A stretch of DNA of 64,000 nt from Neoroseomonas eburnea (GTDB lineage Bacteria; Pseudomonadota; Alphaproteobacteria; Acetobacterales; Acetobacteraceae). Positions 1 through 8,274 of the stretch are shown here, piece after piece. Made by a program: the position numbers and the translations under genes. The notes beneath the pieces were generated by a model. That model ran no database searches, was not told the DNA's origin, and worked only from the letters and a program-made list of their open reading frames with translations. Positions within the stretch are counted from its first letter, which is position 1, and the number at the start of each line of letters is the position of its first letter. The stretch is taken from contig NZ_JAAEDL010000006.1 in assembly GCF_018129005.1 (NCBI RefSeq), positions 62,001 through 126,000 of the forward strand. Reading direction: 5' to 3'.

Positions 1-936
1 CAGTTCATCCACAAGTTCGTGCCCGACCAGATGGCCGCCTACGGCCAGGCGCGGACGGGGGAGGTGGACTACCTCGCGCTCGGCGGCGTGCCGAATGACC
101 GGTGGGCGGAGGCGCGGGCCTTCCCTGACCGTGACTTCCTGCTCTATCCGACGCCGAATGTGCAGTTCATCTACTACAATTGCGGCAAGCCCCAATTCGC
201 CGATCCGCGCGTCCGCCGCGCGCTGACCATGGCGACGCAGATGCAGAAGTCGATCGACGACATCTATTTCGGCACCTGGCCGCGCACGCTGTCCTACCTC
301 CAGCCGACGCACTGGGCCTACAACGGCGACCTGCGCGACTATACCAACGATGCCGCCGGCGCGGAGCGCCTGCTCGACGAGGCCGGCTGGCGCAGGGGGG
401 CGGACGGCATCCGCGCCAAGGACGGCGTGCAGCTGAAATTCACCATGTCCACCACTGCCGGCAATGTTGCGCGACAGGGCTGCCAGGCGCTGTTCCAGCA
501 GAATTGGAAGGCGATCGGCGTTGAGATGGAAATCCGCAACATGCCGGCCTCGGTTGTGTGGGGCGAGTACACGACACAGTCCCGCTTCGACACGCTGCTG
601 GTCGCCTGGGATCCCACTGTGGGCCTTGATCCCGACTACACGGCGCGCTGCCATTCGAGGATGATCCCGGTGAAGCACCGGCAGGGCAGCAACTACGTGC
701 AGTACGAGAACGCGGAGGTGGATCGCCTGCTCGAACTCGGCGTGACCCAGACCGAGCAGGCGGACCGCATCCGGACCTACCGACAGATCCAGGCCATCCT
801 GCATGAGGAGGTACCCTTCGCCGCGCAGGGCGGTTCGGTGCAGGGGCATCTCAAGCGCAAGCAACTCCAGGGGCCGACGCCGAACCAGTACGTCACGGAC
901 ATCACCTGGAACGTCTACGACTGGGCCTGGGCGTAG
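1..936 (+). CDS. ABC transporter substrate-binding protein, family 5 (5' end missing)
   Basis: The reading frame is open from the first base, so only the C-terminal ~311 residues of a periplasmic peptide/opine/nickel-type binding protein are present. Family 5 features seen are the segment reading FIYYNCGKPQFADPRVRRAL, which matches the 'N...P..D.RVR.A' hallmark, then a YNGDL..Y..D...A..LLDEAGW block and a terminal V.DITWNVYDWAW. These proteins deliver ligand to DppBC-type permeases; such partners would have to lie upstream, outside the window. The next gene is convergent, so this is the end of its operon. The substrate is unknown. Confidence 0.9.
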   Translation, partial: QFIHKFVPDQMAAYGQARTGEVDYLALGGVPNDRWAEARAFPDRDFLLYPTPNVQFIYYNCGKPQFADPRVRRALTMATQMQKSIDDIYFGTWPRTLSYLQPTHWAYNGDLRDYTNDAAGAERLLDEAGWRRGADGIRAKDGVQLKFTMSTTAGNVARQGCQALFQQNWKAIGVEMEIRNMPASVVWGEYTTQSRFDTLLVAWDPTVGLDPDYTARCHSRMIPVKHRQGSNYVQYENAEVDRLLELGVTQTEQADRIRTYRQIQAILHEEVPFAAQGGSVQGHLKRKQLQGPTPNQYVTDITWNVYDWAWA

Positions 937-1004
937 TCGGCCATCGAAAGGCGGCGCGTCCGGCATTGGCGCATCGAGCGCCGGCGCCGGAGGACGCCGG
1001 AGGT

Positions 1005-2132
1005 TCACACCGGCAGGGCGTCCCAGCCCTGCCGGCTGCGCCAGTCGAGCGGCAGATTGCCGAAGCGCGAGAGCTTCAGTTGCGACAGATCGGCGAAGTC
1101 GCAGCGCCCCTGCAGCACGAGTTGCGCCAGCGCCCGCCCCGTCGCCGGCGACAGGCCGAAGCCGACCGAGGACATACTCGCCACCACGACATTGCCCGGA
1201 TCCTCGAGCCGATCGAGGATCGGCCGCCCGTCCGGCGTGTTCTCCACGATCCCACCCCAGGAGCGGATCACGCGCACATGGCCGAGGCGCGGGAACAACT
1301 CGTTCAGTCGCCGCGCCAGGCTCGCCACCACGGGGGAGTTCACCGGCCGCGGCGTCGCCTCGCCATCGAGGTCGATCCATTCATGCGGCCCGCCGCCATA
1401 GGCGAGGTTGCCGCGCAGCGTCTGCCGCCCATACAGCCCGTTGCCGTCCACGCCGCCGATGGCGACCGGCGGCAGCGGCTCGGTGACGATCATCTCCACC
1501 CGCGCCGGCGCCATCGGCACGCGATGCCCGAGCGGCGCCGCCAGCGCGGCGGTGTGCGGCCCGGCGGCGATCACCAACGCATCGCAGCCGATCTGACCGG
1601 CGCTCGTCTCCACCGCTACGGCGCGGCCGCCCTGCACGCGGATGCCGCGCGCCGCGGTGTGCTGCAGGATGCGCCCGCCGTGGCGTTCCACCGCCCAGGC
1701 ATAGGCCTGACTGGTGCGCTGCGGATTGGCATGGCCGCCATATTTCCAATGGATGCCACCGACCGCATTGTCGCCGACCCAGGGCACCAGTTCGCGCAAC
1801 TCGGCCCGGTCGAGCGTCGCGGCCTCGAAGCCCTGATCCGTCGCCAGCCTCGTCGACTTCCACAGACGATCGAGCTGCCCCTCGTCCAGCGCCACCTTCA
1901 GCCGGTGCGGCCGCCATTCCGTCGGATGGCCGAGCAAATCGTCCATCATCGGCCAGAGGCGCTGCTCCTCCCGGAACAGGGGCGAATAGGGATGGGTGCA
2001 GCCGCCGCCGTTGCGGCCGCTCGCCTCCCAGCCGACGATGCCCTTCTCGACCACCGTCACCGGATGGCCGTCGCGCGCAAGCCAGAAGGCGGTGGAGAGA
2101 CCGGTGACGCCGCCGCCGACGATGACGATCAC
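1005..2132 (-). CDS. FAD-dependent amine/amino-acid oxidoreductase (DadA / HcnC / opine-oxidase B type)
   Basis: This 375-residue flavoprotein probably oxidises an amino acid or secondary amine, passing electrons to its partner subunit. The GTG start overlaps the stop of the upstream gene (GTGA), and residues 2-20 form the dinucleotide-binding motif (IVIVGGGVTGLSTAFWLARD), so a longer upstream extension of the frame is not real. The GWEASGRNGGG segment after the Rossmann fold and the C-terminal VVASMSSVGFGLSPATGRALAQLVL block are typical of the DAO/DadA family. It is translated with the HcnB-like gene at 2129-3484 and lies behind iclR. Unlike the second set (14319-17088), no small [2Fe-2S] subunit gene is adjacent. 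The substrate is unknown. Confidence 0.88.
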   Translation of the reverse strand: MIVIVGGGVTGLSTAFWLARDGHPVTVVEKGIVGWEASGRNGGGCTHPYSPLFREEQRLWPMMDDLLGHPTEWRPHRLKVALDEGQLDRLWKSTRLATDQGFEAATLDRAELRELVPWVGDNAVGGIHWKYGGHANPQRTSQAYAWAVERHGGRILQHTAARGIRVQGGRAVAVETSAGQIGCDALVIAAGPHTAALAAPLGHRVPMAPARVEMIVTEPLPPVAIGGVDGNGLYGRQTLRGNLAYGGGPHEWIDLDGEATPRPVNSPVVASLARRLNELFPRLGHVRVIRSWGGIVENTPDGRPILDRLEDPGNVVVASMSSVGFGLSPATGRALAQLVLQGRCDFADLSQLKLSRFGNLPLDWRSRQGWDALPV

Positions 2133-3484
2133 TTCACCACGTCCTCCGGGCTGAGGCGGCCGCCGATGTATTCGGCATCCGCGGGGGCCGGTTCCCAATG
2201 CGGCAGCCACTGTGCTGCGATGCCGAACCAACCTGTCCAGTTGGCGCGCAGCGCCGGGTCCTCCTCCAGCGCCGCGAGGACCGAGAGCGGCAGCGGCCGC
2301 ACCGGGGCGCGATGCGAGGCGAGGGGCGCCGGGCCATCGTGCGAGAGCAGGGCATGCACGGCTTCCCTGCAGCGCCGCCCCTGGCACGGCCCCATGCCGG
2401 CGCGCGTCAGCCGCTTCACCTGGTCCTGATTGAGCGGCCCCAGCGCGGCCAGTCCCGCCTGCGGCCCCGGGGCGTCGAGGTAGCGCGGCGGTCGGAGCGC
2501 CCGCAGGTCGCCGGCGCCGACCTCCTCGCAGGCGCAGACCAGCGTCTCGGCTTCCTCCAGGGCCAGATCGAGCCACGCCGCCCGCGCCATCGGCGCCGTG
2601 CCCGTGGCGTCGCCCAGGATCGTCACGCCCGGCAGGCTGGCGCGACCGTCTTCGCCGAGTGCCGGCGCGAAACCGCCCCGCGCCGCATCCCAGGCGATCG
2701 CGCAGCCCAGCACATCGGGCAGATCGACCATCGGCACCGTGTCCACCGCCATTACGACAGTGTCGCAGACGGTCTCGCGCCAGGCGGCGCCATCCTGCCA
2801 GGCAATGCCGGCCACCTCCTCGCGTCCGAGGATGCGCAGGCGTGCCGGTGTCGTGCGATGCAGCGCCACATCGAGCCCCGCGGCGCGCGCCGCCGCGACC
2901 ACGCCATCGGCCAATGCGCCGCCCCCGAGCACGGCAAGCCGTTGCCCGGAGAATGCGCCATAGAGACGCAGCGCCGCGTCGAAGCCGCGTGCGCCCACCA
3001 CGCCCGGCAACGTCCAGCCGGGGAAGGGCAGCACGACATCGCGCGCACCGGTCGCGATCGTCAGCCGATCGAAGCCGACGAGCCAGGCCGCCTCGCGATC
3101 GGCGAGGCCAAGGAGCGGCCGCGCCATCGCGCGGCTCGTCACACCCTTCACGAAGCCGCCCCAGGCGGCGACGCCGAGCGCGACCTCGACGCCTTCCTCC
3201 ATCGCCGCCAGAAGGTCCGGGCGGGCGGCGACGATGCGCTCCTCCATGCGCGCCGCATTGCGCGTCGCGGCATCGAGCCGCGCCCCGAACAGGTAGGGAA
3301 TGTCGAGGCCGAAGAGCCCGGGATCGAGCGGATGTTCGTCCACCAGCAGGGTTGCCATGCCCGCGGCGGCAGCGGCGCGGGCCGCGGCGATGCCGGCCGC
3401 GCCGGCGCCGACCACGACCTGGCCGAAGGACCCGCGCAGCGGGAAGGTCTTCCCGGCGATGGAGGTCGGATCGGGGTTCGTCAT
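2129..3484 (-). CDS. FAD/NAD(P)-binding oxidoreductase with C-terminal BFD-like [2Fe-2S] domain (HcnB / opine-oxidase A type)
   Basis: A 451-residue pyridine-nucleotide-disulfide-type subunit. The N-terminal motif GAGAAGIAAARAAAAAG binds FAD, and a second nucleotide-binding stretch (RLAVLGGGALADGV) lies mid-protein. Near the C-terminus, CACEEV followed by GPCQGRRCREAV supplies the four cysteines (CxC...CxxxxC) of a bacterioferritin-associated-ferredoxin-like cluster. In HcnABC and opine oxidases this subunit pairs with the DadA-like subunit, encoded directly downstream with a 4-bp overlap. ATG 3484 was chosen because it gives the usual short N-terminus; ATG 3520 is possible and would add 12 residues. 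No strong Shine-Dalgarno decides between them. It is probably co-transcribed with iclR 52 bp upstream. Confidence 0.86.
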   Translation of the reverse strand: MTNPDPTSIAGKTFPLRGSFGQVVVGAGAAGIAAARAAAAAGMATLLVDEHPLDPGLFGLDIPYLFGARLDAATRNAARMEERIVAARPDLLAAMEEGVEVALGVAAWGGFVKGVTSRAMARPLLGLADREAAWLVGFDRLTIATGARDVVLPFPGWTLPGVVGARGFDAALRLYGAFSGQRLAVLGGGALADGVVAAARAAGLDVALHRTTPARLRILGREEVAGIAWQDGAAWRETVCDTVVMAVDTVPMVDLPDVLGCAIAWDAARGGFAPALGEDGRASLPGVTILGDATGTAPMARAAWLDLALEEAETLVCACEEVGAGDLRALRPPRYLDAPGPQAGLAALGPLNQDQVKRLTRAGMGPCQGRRCREAVHALLSHDGPAPLASHRAPVRPLPLSVLAALEEDPALRANWTGWFGIAAQWLPHWEPAPADAEYIGGRLSPEDVVK

Positions 3485-3536
3485 GCGGCGAGCATAAGCG
3501 CCCGCTGCGCCTGTCGTCATCGGCTGGTGTGAGGCT

Positions 3537-4385
3537 TCAGGCGAGGCCGGCGCCCGCCATCGCCGCCCCGGCGCGGCGCAATGTCGGGTCGAAGGGATTG
3601 ACGTTGGCCCCGATCGCATTCGCTTCGCGCATCAGCATCCCGGCGATCACGGCGCGGCGTTCGGGCGTCAGCCGGTCCGTCGTCGTGCCGATGCTGAGGG
3701 CTGCGACGGGGCGCCCCTCGCGGTCGAGGATCGGTGCGCCGAGCCCCGCCATGCCGGGGATGAGGCCGGTCGCGCCGCCGCAGAAGCCATCCCGTCGCAC
3801 CTGCGCGAGCTCCGCGCGCAGCGAGGCTTCGTCGGGACCGCCGAAATCCCGCATGCGCGGCAGGTTGTGCCGGATGATCTCGTCCTGCTCGGCGGGCGGG
3901 AGGAAGGCGAGAATGGCGACCGAGCCCTGCCCGATGCCGAGCGGCACCCGCCCGCCGATGTCGCCGGTGAAGGAGCGGATCGGCAGCGGCCCCGCGCTGC
4001 GCTCGATGCAGACGGCGTCGTAGCCGTTGTGGACGAGGAGGAAGAGCGTTTCGCCCAGCGCCGCGGTGAGCCGCAGGAGGGTCGGTCGCGCGATGTCGCG
4101 CAGGCCGCGCACGTCGCCGGCGCGGGCCGCCAGCATGAACAACGCCAGGCCGAGCGTGTAGCGCTTGCTGCGTGCATCAAAGTCGGCGGCACCCTCGGCG
4201 ACGAGCGCGCGCAGCAGCCGGTGCACCGTCGGGCGCGGCAGTTGGACGCGTGCGGCGATTTCCGTGAGCCGAGCGCCGCTGGGACCAGCTTGCCCGAGAA
4301 GCCGCAGCAGGCTGAAGGTCCGGCTGATGCCGCCGGAGGCGCCTTCGCGCTCCATTTCCATCCGATCCACCGAACCTCCCTCCAT
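3537..4385 (-). CDS. IclR-family transcriptional regulator
   Basis: A 282-residue regulator. Residues ~20-75 form the winged helix-turn-helix (SRTFSLLRLLGQAGPSGARL to LPRPTVHRLLRALVAEG), and ~90-265 form the GAF-like effector domain, including HNGYDAVCIERSAGPLPIR and the GLGAPILDREGRPVAALSI block of IclR proteins. It heads the leftward flavoprotein genes and is divergent from hyuA, so the natural targets are the two promoters in the shared intergenic region, where a 17-bp palindrome sits at 4397-4413. The ligand is presumably a hydantoin- or opine-type metabolite (inference). A downstream start (MEMEREG..., Met9) is also possible. Confidence 0.92.
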   Translation of the reverse strand: MEGGSVDRMEMEREGASGGISRTFSLLRLLGQAGPSGARLTEIAARVQLPRPTVHRLLRALVAEGAADFDARSKRYTLGLALFMLAARAGDVRGLRDIARPTLLRLTAALGETLFLLVHNGYDAVCIERSAGPLPIRSFTGDIGGRVPLGIGQGSVAILAFLPPAEQDEIIRHNLPRMRDFGGPDEASLRAELAQVRRDGFCGGATGLIPGMAGLGAPILDREGRPVAALSIGTTTDRLTPERRAVIAGMLMREANAIGANVNPFDPTLRRAGAAMAGAGLA

Positions 4386-4396
4386 CGATCATTGAA

Positions 4397-4413
4397 TTCT
4401 CGATGATCGAGAA
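4397..4413. promoter_or_regulatory. Perfect 17-bp palindrome, candidate IclR operator
   Basis: TTCTCGAT-G-ATCGAGAA is an exact 8-bp inverted repeat with a one-base centre. It lies in the divergent region between iclR (start 4385) and hyuA (start 4520), a span that is notably AT-richer than its surroundings. IclR-family dimers typically bind short palindromes in such divergent regions. Assignment to this IclR protein is inferred from position only. Confidence 0.5.
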
Positions 4414-4519
4414 AATCGACCGATTCATGTCGGCAGATGAAATTAGCGCTTGCCGGTCTTCCGAATGCAACCGGATAGTCACACCCCACGAGGCGTTCTC
4501 CGCGAAGGGATCGAGCAGC

Positions 4520-6589
4520 ATGGCCCGTTGGCGTGTCGGCGTGGACTCCGGTGGAACCTTCACCGACGTCTGCCTGTTCGACGAGGAGGAAGGCCGGGTG
4601 GAAGTGTGGAAGGTCTCTTCCACGCCGGACGATCCTTCCCGCGGCATCGCGCAGGGCGTCGAGGAAGGCATGCGCCGCGTGGCGCCGGACGCCGCGCAGC
4701 CTGGAGCGCCGGTTGCGTATTTCGGCCATGGCACCACGGTGGCGACCAACGCGCTGATCCAGCATCGCGGCGTGAGGACGGGTCTCGTCACCACGGACGG
4801 CTTCCGCGACCTGCTCGAGATCGGCCGGCAGAAGCGCCCCGACCTCTATGACATGCAGGCGGACAAGCCGCCGACGCTGGTCTCCCGTGATCTGCGCCAG
4901 GAAGTGCCGGAACGCGTGCGCCATGACGGCCGCATCGACCTGCCGCTGGATGAGGCGCGCATGCGCGCCGCGGCGAAGGCGCTGAAGGAGGCGGGGGTGA
5001 AGGCGATCGCCGTCTCCTTCCTCTACGGCTTCATCCGCTCCGAGCACGAGAAGCGGGCCGTCGAGATCCTGCGCGAGGAGATGCCCGACGTCTTCATCAG
5101 CGCCGGCCACGAGATCGCGCCGGAATTCCGCGAGTTCGAGCGGCTCTCGACCGTGGTGCTGAACGCCTATCTCGGCCCGGTGATGCGCAACTACATCGAG
5201 CGGCTGACGCCGCGGCTGCGCGACCTCGGCATGACCGCGACGCCGCACCTGACGCAGTCGAACGGCGGCGTCATCGGCTTCGGCACGGCGGCCGAGATGC
5301 CGGTGCGCGCGGTGCTGTCCGGGCCATCGACCGGCGTCGTCGGCGCCCAGGCGATCGGCGCCGTGGCGGGCTTCGAGGACCTGATCACCTTCGACATGGG
5401 CGGCACCTCCACCGATGTGGCGCTGCTCAATGGCGGGTATTGCAAGCTGACCTCGGAGGCCATGGTGCATGGCTATCCGATCAAGGCGCCGATGCTCGAC
5501 ATCCACACGGTCGGCGCCGGCGGCGGGTCGATCGCATACATCGACGGCGGCGGGCTGCTGAAGGTCGGTCCGCGGAGCTGCGGCGCCGATCCCGGACCGG
5601 TCTGCTACGACCGCGGCAATGCGGAGCCGGCGACGACCGATGCGAACGTCGTGCTGCAGACCTTGAACCCGGAATACCTGCTGGGCGGCCGCATGAAGGT
5701 CCGGCAGGACCTGGCGAAGCACGCCATCGGGCGTCTCGCGCAGCAGCTCGGCCTCGGCGTGATGGAGACGGCGCAGGGCATCATCTCCGTCGTCACCGCG
5801 AACATGGCCCGCGCCATCCGCGTGATTTCGGTGCAGCGCGGCCATGACCCGCGCGACTACACGCTGATGGCCTTCGGAGGCGCCGGCCCGCTGCATGCGG
5901 CGCGGCTGGCGCGCGAGCTCGACATGAGGCGCGTGCTGGTGCCGCCCTATCCCGGCATCCTCTGCGCCATGGGGCTGCTGCTGACCGATCTGCGCGCCGA
6001 TTTCGCGGCGACCAAGCTGCTGCCGGCGACGGCCGACTCGGTCGGCGAGGTCGCGGCAGCCTTCGACGGCCTGGCGTCGCGTGCCGCCGAATGGTTCGCG
6101 CAGGAGCATATTGCGGCGGCCGACCGCCACCTGACCCGCACCGCCGACATGCGCTACGCGGGACAGAACTACGAACTCGCGGTGCCGCTGCCCGACGGGC
6201 CGGTGACGGCCGCGACCATCTCGGCGCTCGCGGAGGGCTTCGCCGACGCCCACAGGCAGCGCTACGGCTTCGTCGCGGAGGGCGAGCCTGTGCAGCTCGT
6301 CACGCTGCGCCTGGAGGCCACCGGCCGCGTCCGCAAGGCGGAGCTGAAATCCTACCCGGATGCCGGCCCCGACGCCTCCGGCGCCGTCATCGGCGAACGC
6401 GAGGTGTGGTTTCCCGAGGCGGGCGCCTTCGTCCGCACGCCGATCTACGGCCGCGACAAGCTTGCTCCGGGCAACGCCTTCACAGGGCCCGCCATCGTCG
6501 AGCAGATGGACACCACCACGGTCGTGCTGCCGGGCATGCATGCCCGGGTGGATTCGTACCTCAACCTGATCCTCGAGGTGGCGGCATGA
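4520..6589 (+). CDS. hyuA: Hydantoinase/oxoprolinase family protein, subunit A
   Basis: A 689-residue ATP-dependent ring-opening enzyme subunit of the hydantoinase A / 5-oxoprolinase / acetone-carboxylase-beta family. The N-terminus has the ASKHA phosphate motif VGVDSGGTFTDVCLFDE, the centre a second one (FDMGGTSTDVALLNGG), and the stretch VGAGGGSIAYIDGGGLLKVGPRS is diagnostic of the family. ATG 4520 was chosen because it places this motif at residue 5; an upstream in-frame ATG at 4403 would add 39 unrelated residues and overlap the palindrome. The stop overlaps the start of hyuB (ATGA), implying translational coupling. The substrate (hydantoin, N-methylhydantoin, 5-oxoproline or other) cannot be decided from sequence. 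Confidence 0.93.
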   Translation: MARWRVGVDSGGTFTDVCLFDEEEGRVEVWKVSSTPDDPSRGIAQGVEEGMRRVAPDAAQPGAPVAYFGHGTTVATNALIQHRGVRTGLVTTDGFRDLLEIGRQKRPDLYDMQADKPPTLVSRDLRQEVPERVRHDGRIDLPLDEARMRAAAKALKEAGVKAIAVSFLYGFIRSEHEKRAVEILREEMPDVFISAGHEIAPEFREFERLSTVVLNAYLGPVMRNYIERLTPRLRDLGMTATPHLTQSNGGVIGFGTAAEMPVRAVLSGPSTGVVGAQAIGAVAGFEDLITFDMGGTSTDVALLNGGYCKLTSEAMVHGYPIKAPMLDIHTVGAGGGSIAYIDGGGLLKVGPRSCGADPGPVCYDRGNAEPATTDANVVLQTLNPEYLLGGRMKVRQDLAKHAIGRLAQQLGLGVMETAQGIISVVTANMARAIRVISVQRGHDPRDYTLMAFGGAGPLHAARLARELDMRRVLVPPYPGILCAMGLLLTDLRADFAATKLLPATADSVGEVAAAFDGLASRAAEWFAQEHIAAADRHLTRTADMRYAGQNYELAVPLPDGPVTAATISALAEGFADAHRQRYGFVAEGEPVQLVTLRLEATGRVRKAELKSYPDAGPDASGAVIGEREVWFPEAGAFVRTPIYGRDKLAPGNAFTGPAIVEQMDTTTVVLPGMHARVDSYLNLILEVAA

Positions 6590-8235
6590 ACGACGCGCCC
6601 GCGACGCACGCGCCCGTGCTCGACCCGATCACCGTCGAGGTGATCGGCGCGGCTCTCTCCTCCATCGTCGAGGAAACCGGCGAGGCGCTGATCCGCGCCT
6701 CCTACTCGACCAACATCAAGGAACGGCGGGACTGTTCCACCGCGCTGTTCGACACGGCGGGAAACACGCTCTGCCAGGCCGAGCACATCCCGATCCACCT
6801 CGGCAGCTTCATCGGCATCGTGCCGCATATCCTGAAGCTGCACCGCGTCGAGGACATGAGGCCGGGCGACGTCTTCGTCGGCAACGACGCCTATGAAGGC
6901 GGCGGCACGCACCTGCCCGACATCGTGCTGGCCGAGCCGATCTTCGTCGACGGTCGGATCGCCGCCTGGACGGTGAATCTCGCGCACCATTCGGACTTCG
7001 CCGATCGCGGCCACGCGCATATCTACCAGGAGGGCCTGCGCATCCCGCCCGTGCGCCTCTATCGCGCCGGCGAGCTGCAGAAGGACGTGCTCGACCTGAT
7101 CCTGCTGAACTGCCAGGTGCCCCGCGAGCGTCTTTCCGACCTGCGCGCGCAGATGGCGGCCAACCGCGTCGGCGTGCAGCGCTTCCAGGCGCTGTGCGCG
7201 AAGTACGGCACGGCGGTGGTGATGGCCGCCGGCGCCGCGCTGCTCGATTATGCCGAACGCAAGATGCGCGCAGGCATCGCCGCCATCCCGGACGGCAGCT
7301 GGACCTTCGAGGACGTGTTCGAGAGCACCGAGGTCACGCAGCAACTTCCGCTGAAGGTGCGGGTCACGGTGCAGGGCGACACCATGTCGCTGCATTTCGA
7401 CGCGCCGGACCAGCTGCGGGCCGGGCTGAACATGACCTGGACCGCGCTTGCGGCCACTGCCTACTACGTCGTGAAGTCGGTGGTGGATCCGACCATCCTG
7501 CCGAACGCCGGGCTGGCGCGGCCGTTGACGGTCACGGCACGGGAGGGCTCGGTGCTGAACTGCGTGCATCCGGCCGCCGTGAACGGTCGCGTGCAGACCT
7601 GCCAGCGCGTCTCCGACCTGATCATCGGTGCCCTCGCGCAGGCGGTGCCGGATCGCGTGACGGCCTGCTCCAATTCGGTCTGCACCGTCGCGACCTTCAT
7701 CGGGCAGCGGCCGGAGGACGGCGCGATCTGGGTCTATCTCGAGACGATGGGCGGCGGCGGCGGCGCGCGCGCGACGAAGGACGGGCTGGACGGCGTGCAT
7801 GTGCATGTCACCAACACCTCCAACCTGCCGGTCGAGGCGCTCGAGACCGAGTACCCGCTGACCCTTCTGCGATACGAGCTGGTGGAGGAATCCGGCGGCG
7901 TCGGCACGTATCGCGGCGGGATGGGGCTGCGCCGCGTCTATCGGGCGGACCAGGACTGCCGGGTGCGCGTCGATGTCTCCCGACTGTCCTCCCGTTCCTG
8001 GGGGCTGCTTGGCGGCGGCGCCGGGGGCCACGGCGCGGTCGAATGCGGGCCCGGCGTGGTGTTCGACAAGGACAATGCCGTGCTGAAGGCGGGCCAGTGG
8101 TTCGCCGTGGTCAGCCCCGGCGCCGGCGGCTACGGCCCGCCGGAGAAGCGCGACCGCGCCGCCGTGGCGCGCGACCTGGCCGAAGGCGTCATCGGCGAGG
8201 GCACCGCGCGCGAAGTCTACGGCTATACTGCCTGA
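6586..8235 (+). CDS. hyuB: Hydantoinase B/oxoprolinase family protein, subunit B
   Basis: A 549-residue partner of the preceding protein. The start VLDPITVEVIGAALSSIVEE and the following ALIRASYSTNIKERRDCSTALFD are the family signature. The metal/catalytic-region motif GDVFVGNDAYEGGGTHLPDI and a glycine-rich C-terminus (GGGAGGHG) are also present. HyuA and HyuB together carry out ATP-dependent hydrolysis of cyclic amides. The gene sits between hyuA (4-bp overlap) and a peptide-type binding protein 39 bp downstream, as expected where uptake and hydrolysis are co-regulated. Confidence 0.93.
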   Translation: MNDAPATHAPVLDPITVEVIGAALSSIVEETGEALIRASYSTNIKERRDCSTALFDTAGNTLCQAEHIPIHLGSFIGIVPHILKLHRVEDMRPGDVFVGNDAYEGGGTHLPDIVLAEPIFVDGRIAAWTVNLAHHSDFADRGHAHIYQEGLRIPPVRLYRAGELQKDVLDLILLNCQVPRERLSDLRAQMAANRVGVQRFQALCAKYGTAVVMAAGAALLDYAERKMRAGIAAIPDGSWTFEDVFESTEVTQQLPLKVRVTVQGDTMSLHFDAPDQLRAGLNMTWTALAATAYYVVKSVVDPTILPNAGLARPLTVTAREGSVLNCVHPAAVNGRVQTCQRVSDLIIGALAQAVPDRVTACSNSVCTVATFIGQRPEDGAIWVYLETMGGGGGARATKDGLDGVHVHVTNTSNLPVEALETEYPLTLLRYELVEESGGVGTYRGGMGLRRVYRADQDCRVRVDVSRLSSRSWGLLGGGAGGHGAVECGPGVVFDKDNAVLKAGQWFAVVSPGAGGYGPPEKRDRAAVARDLAEGVIGEGTAREVYGYTA

Positions 8236-8274
8236 AACAGGGTCACGTCTGGGCAACGAGAAGGAGAAGTTCGC

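Noticed and set aside
1005-2576. Longer 523-residue version of the DadA-like flavoprotein
   Set aside because: The extra N-terminal 148 residues are arginine/glycine-rich and overlap the HcnB-like gene; the nucleotide-binding motif begins right after GTG 2132, which overlaps the upstream stop.
3668-6541. 957-residue leftward frame opposite hyuA
   Set aside because: Histidine/arginine-rich antisense shadow; hyuA on the plus strand has complete family motifs.
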